Positions 37,277 through 45,178 of a DNA stretch of 54,578 bases are shown piece after piece. The stretch lies in assembly GCA_003210795.1 (NCBI GenBank), contig QCUJ01000009.1:1-54578 (forward strand), read 5' to 3'. The position numbers were made by a program, and so were the translations under genes. Position 1 is the stretch's first letter, and each line of letters begins with the position of its first letter. This DNA is from Synechococcus sp. AG-679-B05. GTDB lineage: Bacteria; Cyanobacteriota; Cyanobacteriia; PCC-6307; Cyanobiaceae. Below the pieces are notes generated by a model. The model did no database searches, was not told the DNA's origin, and worked only from the letters and a program-made list of their open reading frames with translations.

Positions 37277-38877
37277 GGATCGCCTTCAGTTACGAACGGG
37301 TTAGCAGCCGAAGGCAGGCTGGGGAAGGGAAAAAAGGTATTGAGCGTCAGCACGAAGACTTCGTTCCTTTCTGCGAGCGCCATGGCCTGACGCCCAACCC
37401 AGATCCAATCAAGGACCAGGGCCTAAGCGCCTATACGGCGAAGCACATGAAGAAAGGGAATCTCGCGGGCTTTTTCAAGGCTGCTGAAGACAAAAAAATC
37501 CCCTGGGGGTCAGTTCTTGTCGTTGAGGACTGGTCTCGCTTCAGCAGGCGCAAGGCCAGCTATTCATTCGAGATGCTGCATGCCTTGTGGAGTCTTGGGT
37601 GCGCTCTCGCTTGGGTTCGCGAAGACATTGTCATCACACGCGAGAGGTTCGATTCCGATCAGCTTCTGCGCATCAAGTTGGACCTCGCTATTGAGGCGGC
37701 CCATAACTTCAGTGCTGGTCTGAGCAAAACCAACTCTCAGGTTTGGGATCTGCGCGAGAAGGAATACTTCCAGAGCGGCATCAAGTTCCTCAGCATGTCC
37801 AGCGCACCCGACTGGGTTCGGGTGAACAGTGACGAGACGGACTTCGAGGAGAACGAACGCGCCGACTGGATGCGTGAGATCTTCCAGCTCCGTAAGGAAG
37901 GCATGGGTGCGAAGCAGATCGCCTTCGCAATGAATGACCTTGGCCGCACTATGTCCGAGGGCGGTAGCTTCAGCGAAGGAAGGGTGGGTCGCATCCTTCG
38001 CGATCGACGCTTGATCGGTGAGAAGAAATTCAAATCAGGCCGCGTAGCTAAGGGCTATTTCCCCCGCGTTATCCGCACCAAGCTCTGGGAAACCGTTCAA
38101 GGATTGGTGGATGCCAAGCCTGGTGGCACTGGCCGCGGCGATGAGTGCAGGAATATCCTTCAGGGTCTGACTAAGTGCACCTGCGGCGGCACGTTGTCTT
38201 GGCAGGGCGCTCACAAGGACAAGACGACTGGTGAGTACCGCTATGCCTACCTGGTTTGCATGAACCAGAGGAACAGCACCTGTACCGCTCCGAAGGGCAA
38301 CTGGAAGTACGACGAAGAGCTTCTTGTCCACGCCTTGATGGATGCCAGGTGGGAGGACCTCTTCAGTGCGCCACGCGACACCAAAAAGATTGCTGAACTT
38401 CAAAACCAGCTCAAGGATCAAGAGGCTGAAATTGATCGACTTCAAGAGACAGTCGACAACAACGCCGCCAACCTGGCATTAGCGATGGGCTCAAAGGATT
38501 TCGATGCCGAAGCCATCAAACTCATGACTGGGGTCGGCAAGGACGCCAAGAAAACTCTCGCCAAGGCGCAAGCGGCTGCCGATGAAATCAGCAGGCAGAA
38601 CGAGGTGCTGAACCTTGCGCCATCTGGCGATGACATCAAAAAGGAAGTCCAGCGCCGCACCAAGGATTTCCTCGGCAACCTCGAAGACAAAGAGCAGCGC
38701 AGAGCGTTTAACAACTGGGTCAACACTCTTGGAGTGGTCGTTGAGATCACTCACACCGGTCAGATGCGGTTCATGAAGGATGGCGGTGTTGAGCAGCTCG
38801 ACGTTTACCGAGAGGGCGACACCATCGTTCTGGATCAGACGCGGCAGGATGCCGCTGTTCTGGGAGTTAAGGCTTAG
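37246..38877 (+). CDS. Large serine recombinase
   Basis: A 543-aa site-specific recombinase. N-terminal resolvase domain: RIAFSYERVSSRRQ with the catalytic Ser at about residue 20, then VVEDWSRFSRR. Middle: recombinase domain with GMGAKQIAFAMNDLG and GRVGRILRDRRLIGEK. Zinc ribbon: CTCGGTLSW and CMNQRNSTC. C-terminal coiled coil (ELQNQLKDQEAEIDRLQETV). It starts at GTG next to attL and can mediate integration and excision at the yjbQ site. It ends with TAG, overlapping the next convergent gene by 4 bp. Confidence 0.93.
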   Translation: MPENSHGSPARIAFSYERVSSRRQAGEGKKGIERQHEDFVPFCERHGLTPNPDPIKDQGLSAYTAKHMKKGNLAGFFKAAEDKKIPWGSVLVVEDWSRFSRRKASYSFEMLHALWSLGCALAWVREDIVITRERFDSDQLLRIKLDLAIEAAHNFSAGLSKTNSQVWDLREKEYFQSGIKFLSMSSAPDWVRVNSDETDFEENERADWMREIFQLRKEGMGAKQIAFAMNDLGRTMSEGGSFSEGRVGRILRDRRLIGEKKFKSGRVAKGYFPRVIRTKLWETVQGLVDAKPGGTGRGDECRNILQGLTKCTCGGTLSWQGAHKDKTTGEYRYAYLVCMNQRNSTCTAPKGNWKYDEELLVHALMDARWEDLFSAPRDTKKIAELQNQLKDQEAEIDRLQETVDNNAANLALAMGSKDFDAEAIKLMTGVGKDAKKTLAKAQAAADEISRQNEVLNLAPSGDDIKKEVQRRTKDFLGNLEDKEQRRAFNNWVNTLGVVVEITHTGQMRFMKDGGVEQLDVYREGDTIVLDQTRQDAAVLGVKA

Positions 38878-39791
38878 TCAAATAAGACCAAGTCGTTCAT
38901 ACAGCTCGTATAAATCTTCCTTTCGGCCACCTTTTTCCACTTTTCTATGATATCCACCGAATGAATGATGCTCCAAAGACTCTCGTCTTCTAGTTCAGGA
39001 TGTCGTTTTTTAATGTGTCTGAATATAGCTGAGTACTGCTTCAGCATCCGATCAAATGATTCGATATTGTCTTCTTCTTTGCTGCTGTCTTGGGTGAAAA
39101 TAAGATCCCACATTATCTTCCCTGGAATATCAGGATTGTTTTTCGCTGAAACCTGATAAAGATCGACTTGCTTTTTGGCCTTTCGCTTTAGGGCTTCAGT
39201 TGGGTCTTCCTCAAAAATGCCGTTGTAATCAGGGTTTTGCGCCCATTGTTCTTGTATAATGCGGTACAAAACTCGCTCTTCTTGAGAGACCACGAGTTGA
39301 TCAAAACACGTTTCTAATCCGTCATAACTAGAGGAGAAAAGCCGGCCGCACTCTTGGCTTAGCCAGTCTTTGAAGCCACAGACTTCAGTGTCGGCGAGTC
39401 GCAGCGTTTCCGTGTACCCCTTCCATTTCCTCTTCACCAGGATTGGTATCTGTTCGACGTATCGAATGTTTGTCGCCAAGGCGTATTGATCAAATAACCA
39501 GCAATTACTCATTGGGATGTCGCCTACATGCTCTGCGACGGCACTGTCGAGACAGCTCTCCCAGAGCGGTGACCCATATTCAGGATCGCCAGCCCTCAGT
39601 CGCGACTTCTTCGTTTTCAGCTGTTCAATCCCGGGCTTGTATAAGCCAGGGTGGTTCTTCATGCTGAAGAGATAGACAGACCCCGGCTCATCCCCGTTCG
39701 GGAAAGTGCCGTCGAGAAAGCTGGTGACTGAGGGCCAGACCTTATCCATCCAGCCATTTTCTCTCAGGGCTTTAAGCCCTCCATCTCGCAC
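38874..39791 (-). CDS. GIY-YIG/T5orf172-like nuclease-domain protein
   Basis: A 305-aa protein with GSVYLFSMKNHPGLYKPGIE followed by a SRLRAG arginine and a later TETLRL acidic residue, resembling the GxVY...YKxGI...R pattern of GIY-YIG/T5orf172 nucleases. The rest is helical and charged (SSKEEDNIESFDRMLKQYSA). Starts at GTG, overlapping the upstream HTH gene by 28 bp. The assignment is by motif only. Confidence 0.5.
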   Translation of the reverse strand: MRDGGLKALRENGWMDKVWPSVTSFLDGTFPNGDEPGSVYLFSMKNHPGLYKPGIEQLKTKKSRLRAGDPEYGSPLWESCLDSAVAEHVGDIPMSNCWLFDQYALATNIRYVEQIPILVKRKWKGYTETLRLADTEVCGFKDWLSQECGRLFSSSYDGLETCFDQLVVSQEERVLYRIIQEQWAQNPDYNGIFEEDPTEALKRKAKKQVDLYQVSAKNNPDIPGKIMWDLIFTQDSSKEEDNIESFDRMLKQYSAIFRHIKKRHPELEDESLWSIIHSVDIIEKWKKVAERKIYTSCMNDLVLFD

Positions 39792-40165
39792 TGGGAACGC
39801 AACTCAGCAAGCGTTCGGCAGAACAGCCGTAGACGTTGCGGATCCGATGGCTCCTGCCAATAAGCAGTTGCACCATCCAGCACGAAGCTGAGCTTGTCGC
39901 TCAACCGCTCCCAGTAGTCCGTTGCGATGGGTGGCGGAACGGTCGGTCCCTCTACCTGCCGATTTTGCGTTTTGCGTTGTGGTTTATCAATCCGCGGTCG
40001 CGTTGTTTGCCTAAACCTCACCTCCAGGCCTGGGCGATGCAGCAGCCGACGTCGACTGTCCGCATACTCGAGACGACCATCCCGGATCGCCCGACTCACC
40101 GCTGAAACACTGCGATTCAGGATCGCTGCGGTTTCTTTTTGGGTGATCAGATCTCCGGTTGCCAT
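39764..40165 (-). CDS. HTH DNA-binding protein
   Basis: A 133-aa protein starting MATGDLITQKETAAILNRSV, a helix-turn-helix (SVSAVSRAIRDGRLEYA) like that of excisionases, MerR-type or small terminase-type proteins. The C-terminal part is helical. Probably regulates the element or acts at DNA ends; the exact role is unknown. Confidence 0.65.
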   Translation of the reverse strand: MATGDLITQKETAAILNRSVSAVSRAIRDGRLEYADSRRRLLHRPGLEVRFRQTTRPRIDKPQRKTQNRQVEGPTVPPPIATDYWERLSDKLSFVLDGATAYWQEPSDPQRLRLFCRTLAELRSQCEMEGLKP

Positions 40166-40291
40166 GGTGCTGCGCTTGAACGGCCCTAATGGCGCTTAAT
40201 CGGGCTTATTTGCGGTAGTTCCAGAGGCTGTGCCTGGACACAACGAGTGGCTGCGAATGATCCACGTGAGACAGCGCTGGAAGGACCCTGA

Positions 40292-40462
40292 TTACTCGCC
40301 GCACTTACAGCCGCAAGAGCCTGCACCATGACAGGGCTCATTGTTGACATGCCCTGTTGAACAGGATGTCGAGCAAAAGAACTTTCCCTCAAGAACAATT
40401 GCGCCCTCTTTAGTGACTTCGCAGGTGCACTTAGCGCATGCACACTTGACAGCTGTTGACAT
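40292..40462 (-). CDS. smtA: Metallothionein (SmtA/BmtA type)
   Basis: A 56-aa Cys-rich protein beginning MSTAVKCACAKCTCEVTKEG, then GKFFCSTSCSTGH and ending HGAGSCGCKCGE. It has nine cysteines and two histidines in the CxC/CxxC pattern of cyanobacterial zinc-finger metallothioneins that bind four Zn2+. It sequesters and buffers zinc. Two Fur/Zur-like 15-bp boxes lie 61 and 87 bp upstream of the start. It is a cargo gene of the integrative element. Confidence 0.92.
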   Translation of the reverse strand: MSTAVKCACAKCTCEVTKEGAIVLEGKFFCSTSCSTGHVNNEPCHGAGSCGCKCGE

Positions 40463-40522
40463 TTAAACCGATCAAGCATCTGGCAAAAATTATAACGCAT
40501 GAAGAGGGCTTAAGTATAAAAA

Positions 40523-40563
40523 AGAGAATCATTATCAACAGAAAATAATGATAACCATTCTCG
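40523..40563. promoter_or_regulatory. Paired Fur/Zur-like operators upstream of smtA
   Basis: Two 15-bp boxes, 40523-40537 (AGAGAATCATTATCA) and 40549-40563 (TGATAACCATTCTCG), arranged as imperfect inverted copies 26 bp centre to centre. They fit TGAnAATnATTnTCA with one and two mismatches and resemble the cobW box at 36267-36281. In marine Synechococcus, Zur is reported to activate a metallothionein gene from upstream sites; the spacing here would allow that. Confidence 0.7.
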
Positions 40564-40868
40564 GTGGTTGTGAGTCAATTAGTCGCTCTTCGCGATCTGG
40601 CCAAGCTGCTCCAGGCGTCGCCATGTGCTGCTGCGCCCGCCAAGCACAGATCTACAAGAAAACCATCACCGAGATCTTTGGAGATGACTATCGCTTCGAT
40701 ATCTACGACATGCGGCACCGCTGGGCCGTGCGGTCAATCGAAGCCAACGTGAACCAGAGCCTCTGTGCCCAGAGCATGGGGCACTCGCTGGAGATGCATG
40801 AGCAGCGTTACCAGCGCTGGATGACAGCAACAGACCTCAGGGCCGCAATGGTGAAGCTCACCAAGTAG
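40548..40868 (+). pseudogene. Tyrosine recombinase C-terminal remnant
   Basis: The frame encodes the catalytic end of a phage-type integrase: IYDMRHRWAVRSIEANV (RHxxA-type box), AQSMGHSLEMH (GH-S box) and the nucleophile region EQRYQRWM. The N-terminal DNA-binding and first catalytic Arg regions are missing; the frame opens inside the smtA operator region. A decayed older integrase. Confidence 0.75.
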
Positions 40869-40946
40869 CTCCGCAGCACATAGAAAATCGAACGCTTGCA
40901 AATAAGCAACACGTGAAATGAACACTCCCGATGACTCTTCTTGAAC

Positions 40947-41108
40947 ATGGGAGAAGCGCTAGAGAGCTTTGCGAGAGAAAACGGAGTTACCCCTGAAGAA
41001 GTTCAGTCTTACTTTAGGAACACTTATTCCTTGCTAAGGGGCACACACCAACGATTAAACCCTGTTGGTGATTCACTCACCCCAACCTGCCAAACACTTC
41101 ACCCGTGA
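40947..41108 (+). CDS. Small hypothetical protein, 53 aa
   Basis: ATG at 40947 reads MGEALESFARENGVTPEEVQ and ends after TCQTLHP. The first part looks helix-turn-helix-like. No family. Low confidence; it sits in an AT-rich stretch before the sulfotransferase gene. Confidence 0.35.
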   Translation: MGEALESFARENGVTPEEVQSYFRNTYSLLRGTHQRLNPVGDSLTPTCQTLHP

Positions 41109-41270
41109 GATGGACCGTTTCTGTGACAGCGCTGAGTTAGGTTCACACCAGACATCAGACACAAACTTGACCGTCAACGGGTCCGTTGCGGGGATGGGGT
41201 CGAGAAGAGGGAAGAAAACTGAAGACGTACAATGCATTAAGCAGACATAGCAGCGAAGACCATCTTAGGA

Positions 41271-42170
41271 ATGAGCCAAATCATCTTGCATATCGGCACA
41301 CCAAGGACAGGTACATCGACACTTCAGAAGCACATTCTTCCTTTGGCAAAAAATACATTCCTTCTTTCAAAAGAAGCGTACAAGTCATCCTTAAACAAAA
41401 CACACAGGGGATCGGTGCACATCACGATAGGCAACTTAAAAGAAAAGATCAACGAGATTCGCATCGAGGAAAATAAGGCAGAATTTTTGCAACTACTCAT
41501 GACTTGCCTGCTCGGAACATGCAGAGAAGAGCCCTACCCAGTGTGCATTGACATAGCCATGAATGCAATATCAAAAATGGTAAAGCAAGCAGAGGGCAGA
41601 ACTATCTTTTTCTCAAGCGAAAAACTTTGCGACACTTCTGCGTCACTGCAAGGGGACTCCCACCACTCAAAAACAGATGCAATATTTGGGGTGCACTCTC
41701 TATCGCATATATACTCCGAAACAATTAAAAAGAAAGTCAACATATGTCTTTGCCTTAGGGAACCAATCAAATACCTTCGTTCCAAATACCTGAGAACCGT
41801 AGTACAAAGGCACCTGACTAATTCCAGGCAACTATCTGCAAGTGAATATATTCACAAACAAACAGCTCTCGAAACCAGCAATCCAGGCACATCAGCACTT
41901 ACACCAGCAATGCATGCAGAGTTTATGAAACAGCTTCAAAAGCATGCATTCGTCAAAGCATTCGGTTTTCAGGAGCTCCTTGCTTCTGACGATGTCTTCT
42001 CATTATTGGGTCTACATGGAGAAGACAAGTACGCCTTCCGAAACTTCCCCAAAGAAAACAAACTTCCCTTCGCCAAGCAGCAGGAGGAGGCAATCGAGAT
42101 CGAAATCACTAAGGCACTCCAGCAATATGGCTTTTATGATCAGATTATGAAGGCGCAGATGTTTGAATAA
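41271..42170 (+). CDS. Sulfotransferase-like P-loop protein
   Basis: A 299-aa protein with the 5'-phosphosulfate loop IILHIGTPRTGTSTLQK and a 3'-phosphate-like segment CLCLREPIKYLRSKYLR, the pattern of PAPS-dependent sulfotransferases, which modify polysaccharides or lipids at the cell surface. The coding sequence is AT-rich compared with flanking core genes, consistent with transfer. No partner genes nearby. Confidence 0.7.
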   Translation: MSQIILHIGTPRTGTSTLQKHILPLAKNTFLLSKEAYKSSLNKTHRGSVHITIGNLKEKINEIRIEENKAEFLQLLMTCLLGTCREEPYPVCIDIAMNAISKMVKQAEGRTIFFSSEKLCDTSASLQGDSHHSKTDAIFGVHSLSHIYSETIKKKVNICLCLREPIKYLRSKYLRTVVQRHLTNSRQLSASEYIHKQTALETSNPGTSALTPAMHAEFMKQLQKHAFVKAFGFQELLASDDVFSLLGLHGEDKYAFRNFPKENKLPFAKQQEEAIEIEITKALQQYGFYDQIMKAQMFE

Positions 42171-42808
42171 TTTTAATTTAAATGATGACAACACTCTCAA
42201 CAAAGTTTCATTACTTGGCGACAGCCCTGTTCATGTTTTCAAACTATTAGATCAATTCAAGGCTGATTTCTCCATATCACACTGCATGGTCATAGGATTA
42301 TCTGCCCAAAGAGCAGTTAATCCTCATCCCAAAACCAATACCTTTCCAATCCTAGAGATGCACTGTCAAAAAATGCCGAATCGCATACACACTGAATGAC
42401 AATGCTTGAAGAGGTTGAATGTTGTTTTGTAATTTGGTAGCAATAAAGAGATATTAGGACAGTTCAGTAGCTAACTCGAGAGGTCACTGAAAATACACGC
42501 CAATTCCTGCAGCGCAAGAGCACTGAGAGGAACAGGCCCAAACTAGGCCCACCCCTGCAGGGTCAAGGCCAGAAGGCTTGCGATTACTGGTGACTCTCGG
42601 AGATCTGCAAGCGGCCTATTTGATCTAAGCATGGAACTATGCCTTCGAAGAATTGGGCAAATAGAAGCGCTTATAAGCGGGGCCCCCAATGCGGATAATT
42701 ACCACCAGGTCGGTGTGACCCACCAGAAATCCGATGCACACCAGCGAAGGCAATGACACCCTGTGTCTCCGTTACACCCTCCGCACTCTCCGCATCCTCC
42801 GCACTGCT
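42171..42808. other. Non-coding or weakly coding stretch in the element
   Basis: 638 bp with no convincing ORF. It includes a triplet of 9-bp repeats (CCCTCCGCA-type, 42777-42803) just after the ATPase stop. An AT-rich frame at 42163-42399 looks random. I found no tRNA. Confidence 0.45.
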
Positions 42809-44008
42809 CTAATGAGGAGAAATCGGAGTGGAGTTCTTATCAACCAGCCCGTCATTGGAAGGGTTCGGAGACTCCGGGGACTGAGGAGGGTCTTTTGGGC
42901 ACACTGGAAGCCGCAGCTTCGCTTGGCTCAGATCTGCACCGAATGGCCGGTACAGGTTGCGCTTGGCACCACCAGCACCAAGGCATCGCTTATCCACCAA
43001 CGCCTTACGGTGGAGCTGGTCGAGATTTTCGCGAGCCTTTCGATCCTTTTCCTTACCGGTGTATTCCCCAGGCAAACGTTCCACCAGCCACCCAGCTTCC
43101 ATCTCGTGACGGTCCTCATCCCAAGCATCACGAACCTCAGCCAGGGCGAATACCTGACGTTCGGTGAGATTCTCCTCAGCTTTTTTGCGCCCCTCTTCTT
43201 TAGCGATGTCATCCAGATCACCAACCAAGACCCAGGAACACGCTTCCACCTGTTCAATCACCAAGCCAACCGGTTTGGCCTGCCTACCTTCGGTGGTTAG
43301 GGCAATGCGATTGTCGGTTTTGTTCTTGTCATCAACCCAAGCCAGTTGAACGATCCGGCTAACTGCCCCTGGTACGGCTGTGCTGCCGCGAGAAGCCGTT
43401 GAACCCCTCTCACCCTCATTCCCCTTCCCGGAGTGATGCAGGACGATTGTGGTGACTCTGTACTTCTCCATTTCACGGGAGAGAGCACGCAGTGGCTCAG
43501 CGAAATCAGCATCGTTCTCTTTCAAGCCAAGCGGGCCGGTAAGACAGCTAAGTGAGTCGCAAATCAGCAAAGCGCCGGGATGCTTTGCTACCCATTTGCC
43601 GAGGTTGGCGATGCCTTCCTCATCCAGAAAGATCGGCGCATCTTGCGTCCACAGCTTTTTGATTTCAGGGGCAAGCTGAAACTCAGCATTGTCATCATCG
43701 ATCTGCTTCTTGGTGGCCAGGCCAGCCGCTTCGAGGTACCAGGTCCAATCAGCTTTGCCCTGGTCAGTGCCTGCAATCAGGATCGCTGGGCGCTCTGGTG
43801 GCTGAGCTATTGAGATGCCCATGGCACTGCTGCAATTAAGCCAGCAGCGCAGCAGGTAGACGATCAGAGAGGTCTTACCAACCTTCTCCCGTGCAATCAG
43901 GAGATTGACGCAGCCAAGAAGGAAGATTTCTTTCCACAACCACTTTGTGACCGGGACGCGGGTGGATTCACTCGCGTATATCCATCCTTCAAGTTGTGGG
44001 CGGCACGT
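42809..44008 (-). CDS. RepA/KaiC-like AAA ATPase, main part (frameshifted)
   Basis: The frame starts after a TGA at 44009-44011 and encodes an ATPase with LLGCVNLLIAREKVGKTSL (P-loop KVGKTS), DSLSCLTGP (Walker B-like) and VLHHSGKGNEG, typical of RecA/KaiC-fold replicative helicase-like proteins of the RepA/AAA_25 group. No ATG exists in frame at the start (TTG at 43939), and a separate frame upstream (43897-44145) matches the missing N-terminal part. The C-terminus is Pro/Ser-rich. Probably part of the element's replication. Confidence 0.75.
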   Translation of the reverse strand, partial: TCRPQLEGWIYASESTRVPVTKWLWKEIFLLGCVNLLIAREKVGKTSLIVYLLRCWLNCSSAMGISIAQPPERPAILIAGTDQGKADWTWYLEAAGLATKKQIDDDNAEFQLAPEIKKLWTQDAPIFLDEEGIANLGKWVAKHPGALLICDSLSCLTGPLGLKENDADFAEPLRALSREMEKYRVTTIVLHHSGKGNEGERGSTASRGSTAVPGAVSRIVQLAWVDDKNKTDNRIALTTEGRQAKPVGLVIEQVEACSWVLVGDLDDIAKEEGRKKAEENLTERQVFALAEVRDAWDEDRHEMEAGWLVERLPGEYTGKEKDRKARENLDQLHRKALVDKRCLGAGGAKRNLYRPFGADLSQAKLRLPVCPKDPPQSPESPNPSNDGLVDKNSTPISPH

Positions 44009-44145
44009 TCACCCTGCTTGTCGAGCCATTTGACCTGGCGGTCATTCAGGCTGACACCAGCGTCATAAGCAATGGCTCGAAGGGAAGCCTGGCGCTGATG
44101 CAATGGCTGCTCTTCACGGTGGAATTGCTCCGCGATTTGGAGCAT
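43897..44145 (-). CDS. RepA/KaiC-like ATPase, N-terminal fragment
   Basis: ATG at 44145 gives MLQIAEQFHREEQPLHQRQAS and VSLNDRQVKWLDKQGE, then runs off into a shifted frame (NPPASRSQSGCGKK). The main ATPase frame continues as ESTRVPVTKWLWKEIF from the same DNA. A one-base shift between 43900 and 44008 would join them. Confidence 0.65.
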   Translation of the reverse strand: MLQIAEQFHREEQPLHQRQASLRAIAYDAGVSLNDRQVKWLDKQGERAAHNLKDGYTRVNPPASRSQSGCGKKSSFLAASIS

Positions 44146-44174
44146 GTCTGACCAGAACTTTGGATTACCTGCAC

Positions 44175-44405
44175 TTAACGCTGGTGTTGGTGACGATGCG
44201 GGGCGTAATTTTTTGGTCTGTGTTTTTTACCGAGTACAGATTCAGCGACTGAACGCAAGTCTTCGAGATTTTCAATATCAGCGAGGCGCCGCGAATAGTT
44301 GCCCATTGAGATATCGGTCTCATTGGGTTCTCCTTGCGCTTTACCGCGACGCTTGAGTTCATTGAAAGCGTCGATCTCCTTTTTTCGATCCTTTTTCCAC
44401 TTCAT
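44175..44405 (-). CDS. Hypothetical protein, 76 aa
   Basis: Starts MKWKKDRKKEIDAFNELKRR and ends with a His-rich tail (NYAPHRHQHQR). Highly charged and helical. A strong ribosome-binding site (AGGAGGT) lies about 6 bases before ATG 44405, in a small hairpin. No family. Upstream of the ATPase gene on the same strand. Confidence 0.6.
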   Translation of the reverse strand: MKWKKDRKKEIDAFNELKRRGKAQGEPNETDISMGNYSRRLADIENLEDLRSVAESVLGKKHRPKNYAPHRHQHQR

Positions 44406-44412
44406 CGCTGAC

Positions 44413-44426
44413 CTCCTCGTGAGGAG
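44413..44426 (-). promoter_or_regulatory. Hairpin covering the ribosome-binding site of the 76-aa gene
   Basis: CTCCTC and GAGGAG form an inverted repeat that pairs the AGGAGG site with an upstream CCTCC on the mRNA. This could limit translation initiation until the ribosome or a factor opens it. Confidence 0.5.
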
Positions 44427-44471
44427 CGACAAGTGCCACTGCCAATAAAATCGGAACAATGACTTCCGGGG

Positions 44472-44501
44472 TCTCGCTGTTGGCGTAGCGGGGCTTTTTT
44501 T
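44472..44501 (+). terminator. Plus-strand terminator inside the minus-strand operon
   Basis: TCTCGCT pairs with AGCGGGG (two wobble pairs) and is followed by a T run (44495-44501) on the plus strand. It points against the surrounding genes, so an antisense or small RNA reading rightwards may end here. Confidence 0.5.
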
Positions 44502-44505
44502 ATTG

Positions 44506-44598
44506 TCATGAGCCCAGCCGCTCACGCTTGGTGCGCTGAGCAAGAGCGCTCTCAACCGCTTCTGGATCCCAACGAAGCTGGGGCTTGGGGGTCTTCAT
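44506..44598 (-). CDS. Tiny hypothetical protein, 30 aa
   Basis: ATG at 44598 directly follows the stop of the 91-aa gene (TGA then ATG). It reads MKTPKPQLRWDPEAVESALA and ends RTKRERLGS. Coupling and clean coding suggest a phage-like small gene; no function. Confidence 0.45.
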   Translation of the reverse strand: MKTPKPQLRWDPEAVESALAQRTKRERLGS

Positions 44599-44874
44599 TC
44601 ATCCCAGCTCCTGGTCCTGCTCACCGATGACTCGATCCAGATGTTCGATGCAGGCCTGAATTGCGAGGGCATGGTGAAACGATCGGCGCGAATTCAACCT
44701 TTTGACCAATTCGAGCCTGCGCTCTGATGCCCGCTTGTACATCTCGGCCATCTTGTGAGGGCCGAAGATCTCGACGGCGTGGCCTTCACGACCAAGCACC
44801 TGGCCTGTTTGGAACTTGGTGATCTCTTCGAGATTCCTGGAAAGGAACTCGATCTCTTCGTTGGTGAACTGCAT
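44599..44874 (-). CDS. Hypothetical protein, 91 aa
   Basis: Helical and charged: MQFTNEEIEFLSRNLEEITK and MAEMYKRASERRLELVKRLN. No membrane segment or known motif. Lies between the two plus-strand terminators on the minus strand, probably part of the element's early operon. Confidence 0.55.
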   Translation of the reverse strand: MQFTNEEIEFLSRNLEEITKFQTGQVLGREGHAVEIFGPHKMAEMYKRASERRLELVKRLNSRRSFHHALAIQACIEHLDRVIGEQDQELG

Positions 44875-44901
44875 CTAAAATTGGGTTCAGGAATTTTCTG
44901 G

Positions 44902-44933
44902 TTTCCCTCGGTTGCAGCCGGGAAATTTTTTTT
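44902..44933 (+). terminator. Second plus-strand terminator
   Basis: TTTCCC and GGGAAA form a stem around a 12-nt loop, followed by eight T bases on the plus strand. It reads against the minus-strand genes and immediately precedes the RHH stop. Confidence 0.55.
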
Positions 44934-44934
44934 G

Positions 44935-45060
44935 TCAGCTCTTCGGCAGCGCTTGATCGAGCGCAGCGCGAATTACTTCCGCACGGGGCACGTCGTATTG
45001 CTTGGCGGTCGCATCGACGCGAGCAGCCAGTGAGCGATCGACATCGCACTGGAGCTTCAC
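44935..45060 (-). CDS. Ribbon-helix-helix protein (CopG type)
   Basis: A 41-aa reading from GTG: VKLQCDVDRSLAARVDATAK then YDVPRAEVIRAALDQALPKS, a typical RHH (strand then two helices). The open frame extends upstream to a TAG near 45160 without an ATG, so the true start may be ATT near 45148 or this GTG. RHH proteins regulate plasmids and toxin-antitoxin genes; here it sits next to the right end of the element. Confidence 0.6.
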   Translation of the reverse strand: MKLQCDVDRSLAARVDATAKQYDVPRAEVIRAALDQALPKS

Positions 45061-45178
45061 GTCACGCTTCGCCTGAATTGGAAGCGGATCGGGTATGGAT
45101 TCAGTCCGGGATTCGGTGGACGAATCCTTTTTGGCATCAATCCAGATCCCTTTCTAAGACTGAAATCTGAGCCTCTGC

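Noticed and set aside
42163-42399. Open frame after the sulfotransferase gene
   Set aside because: Starts at TTG overlapping the previous stop, AT-rich, no motif or ribosome-binding site.
42540-42620. Possible tRNA-like attachment sequence in the element
   Set aside because: No cloverleaf could be folded and no matching direct repeat was seen.
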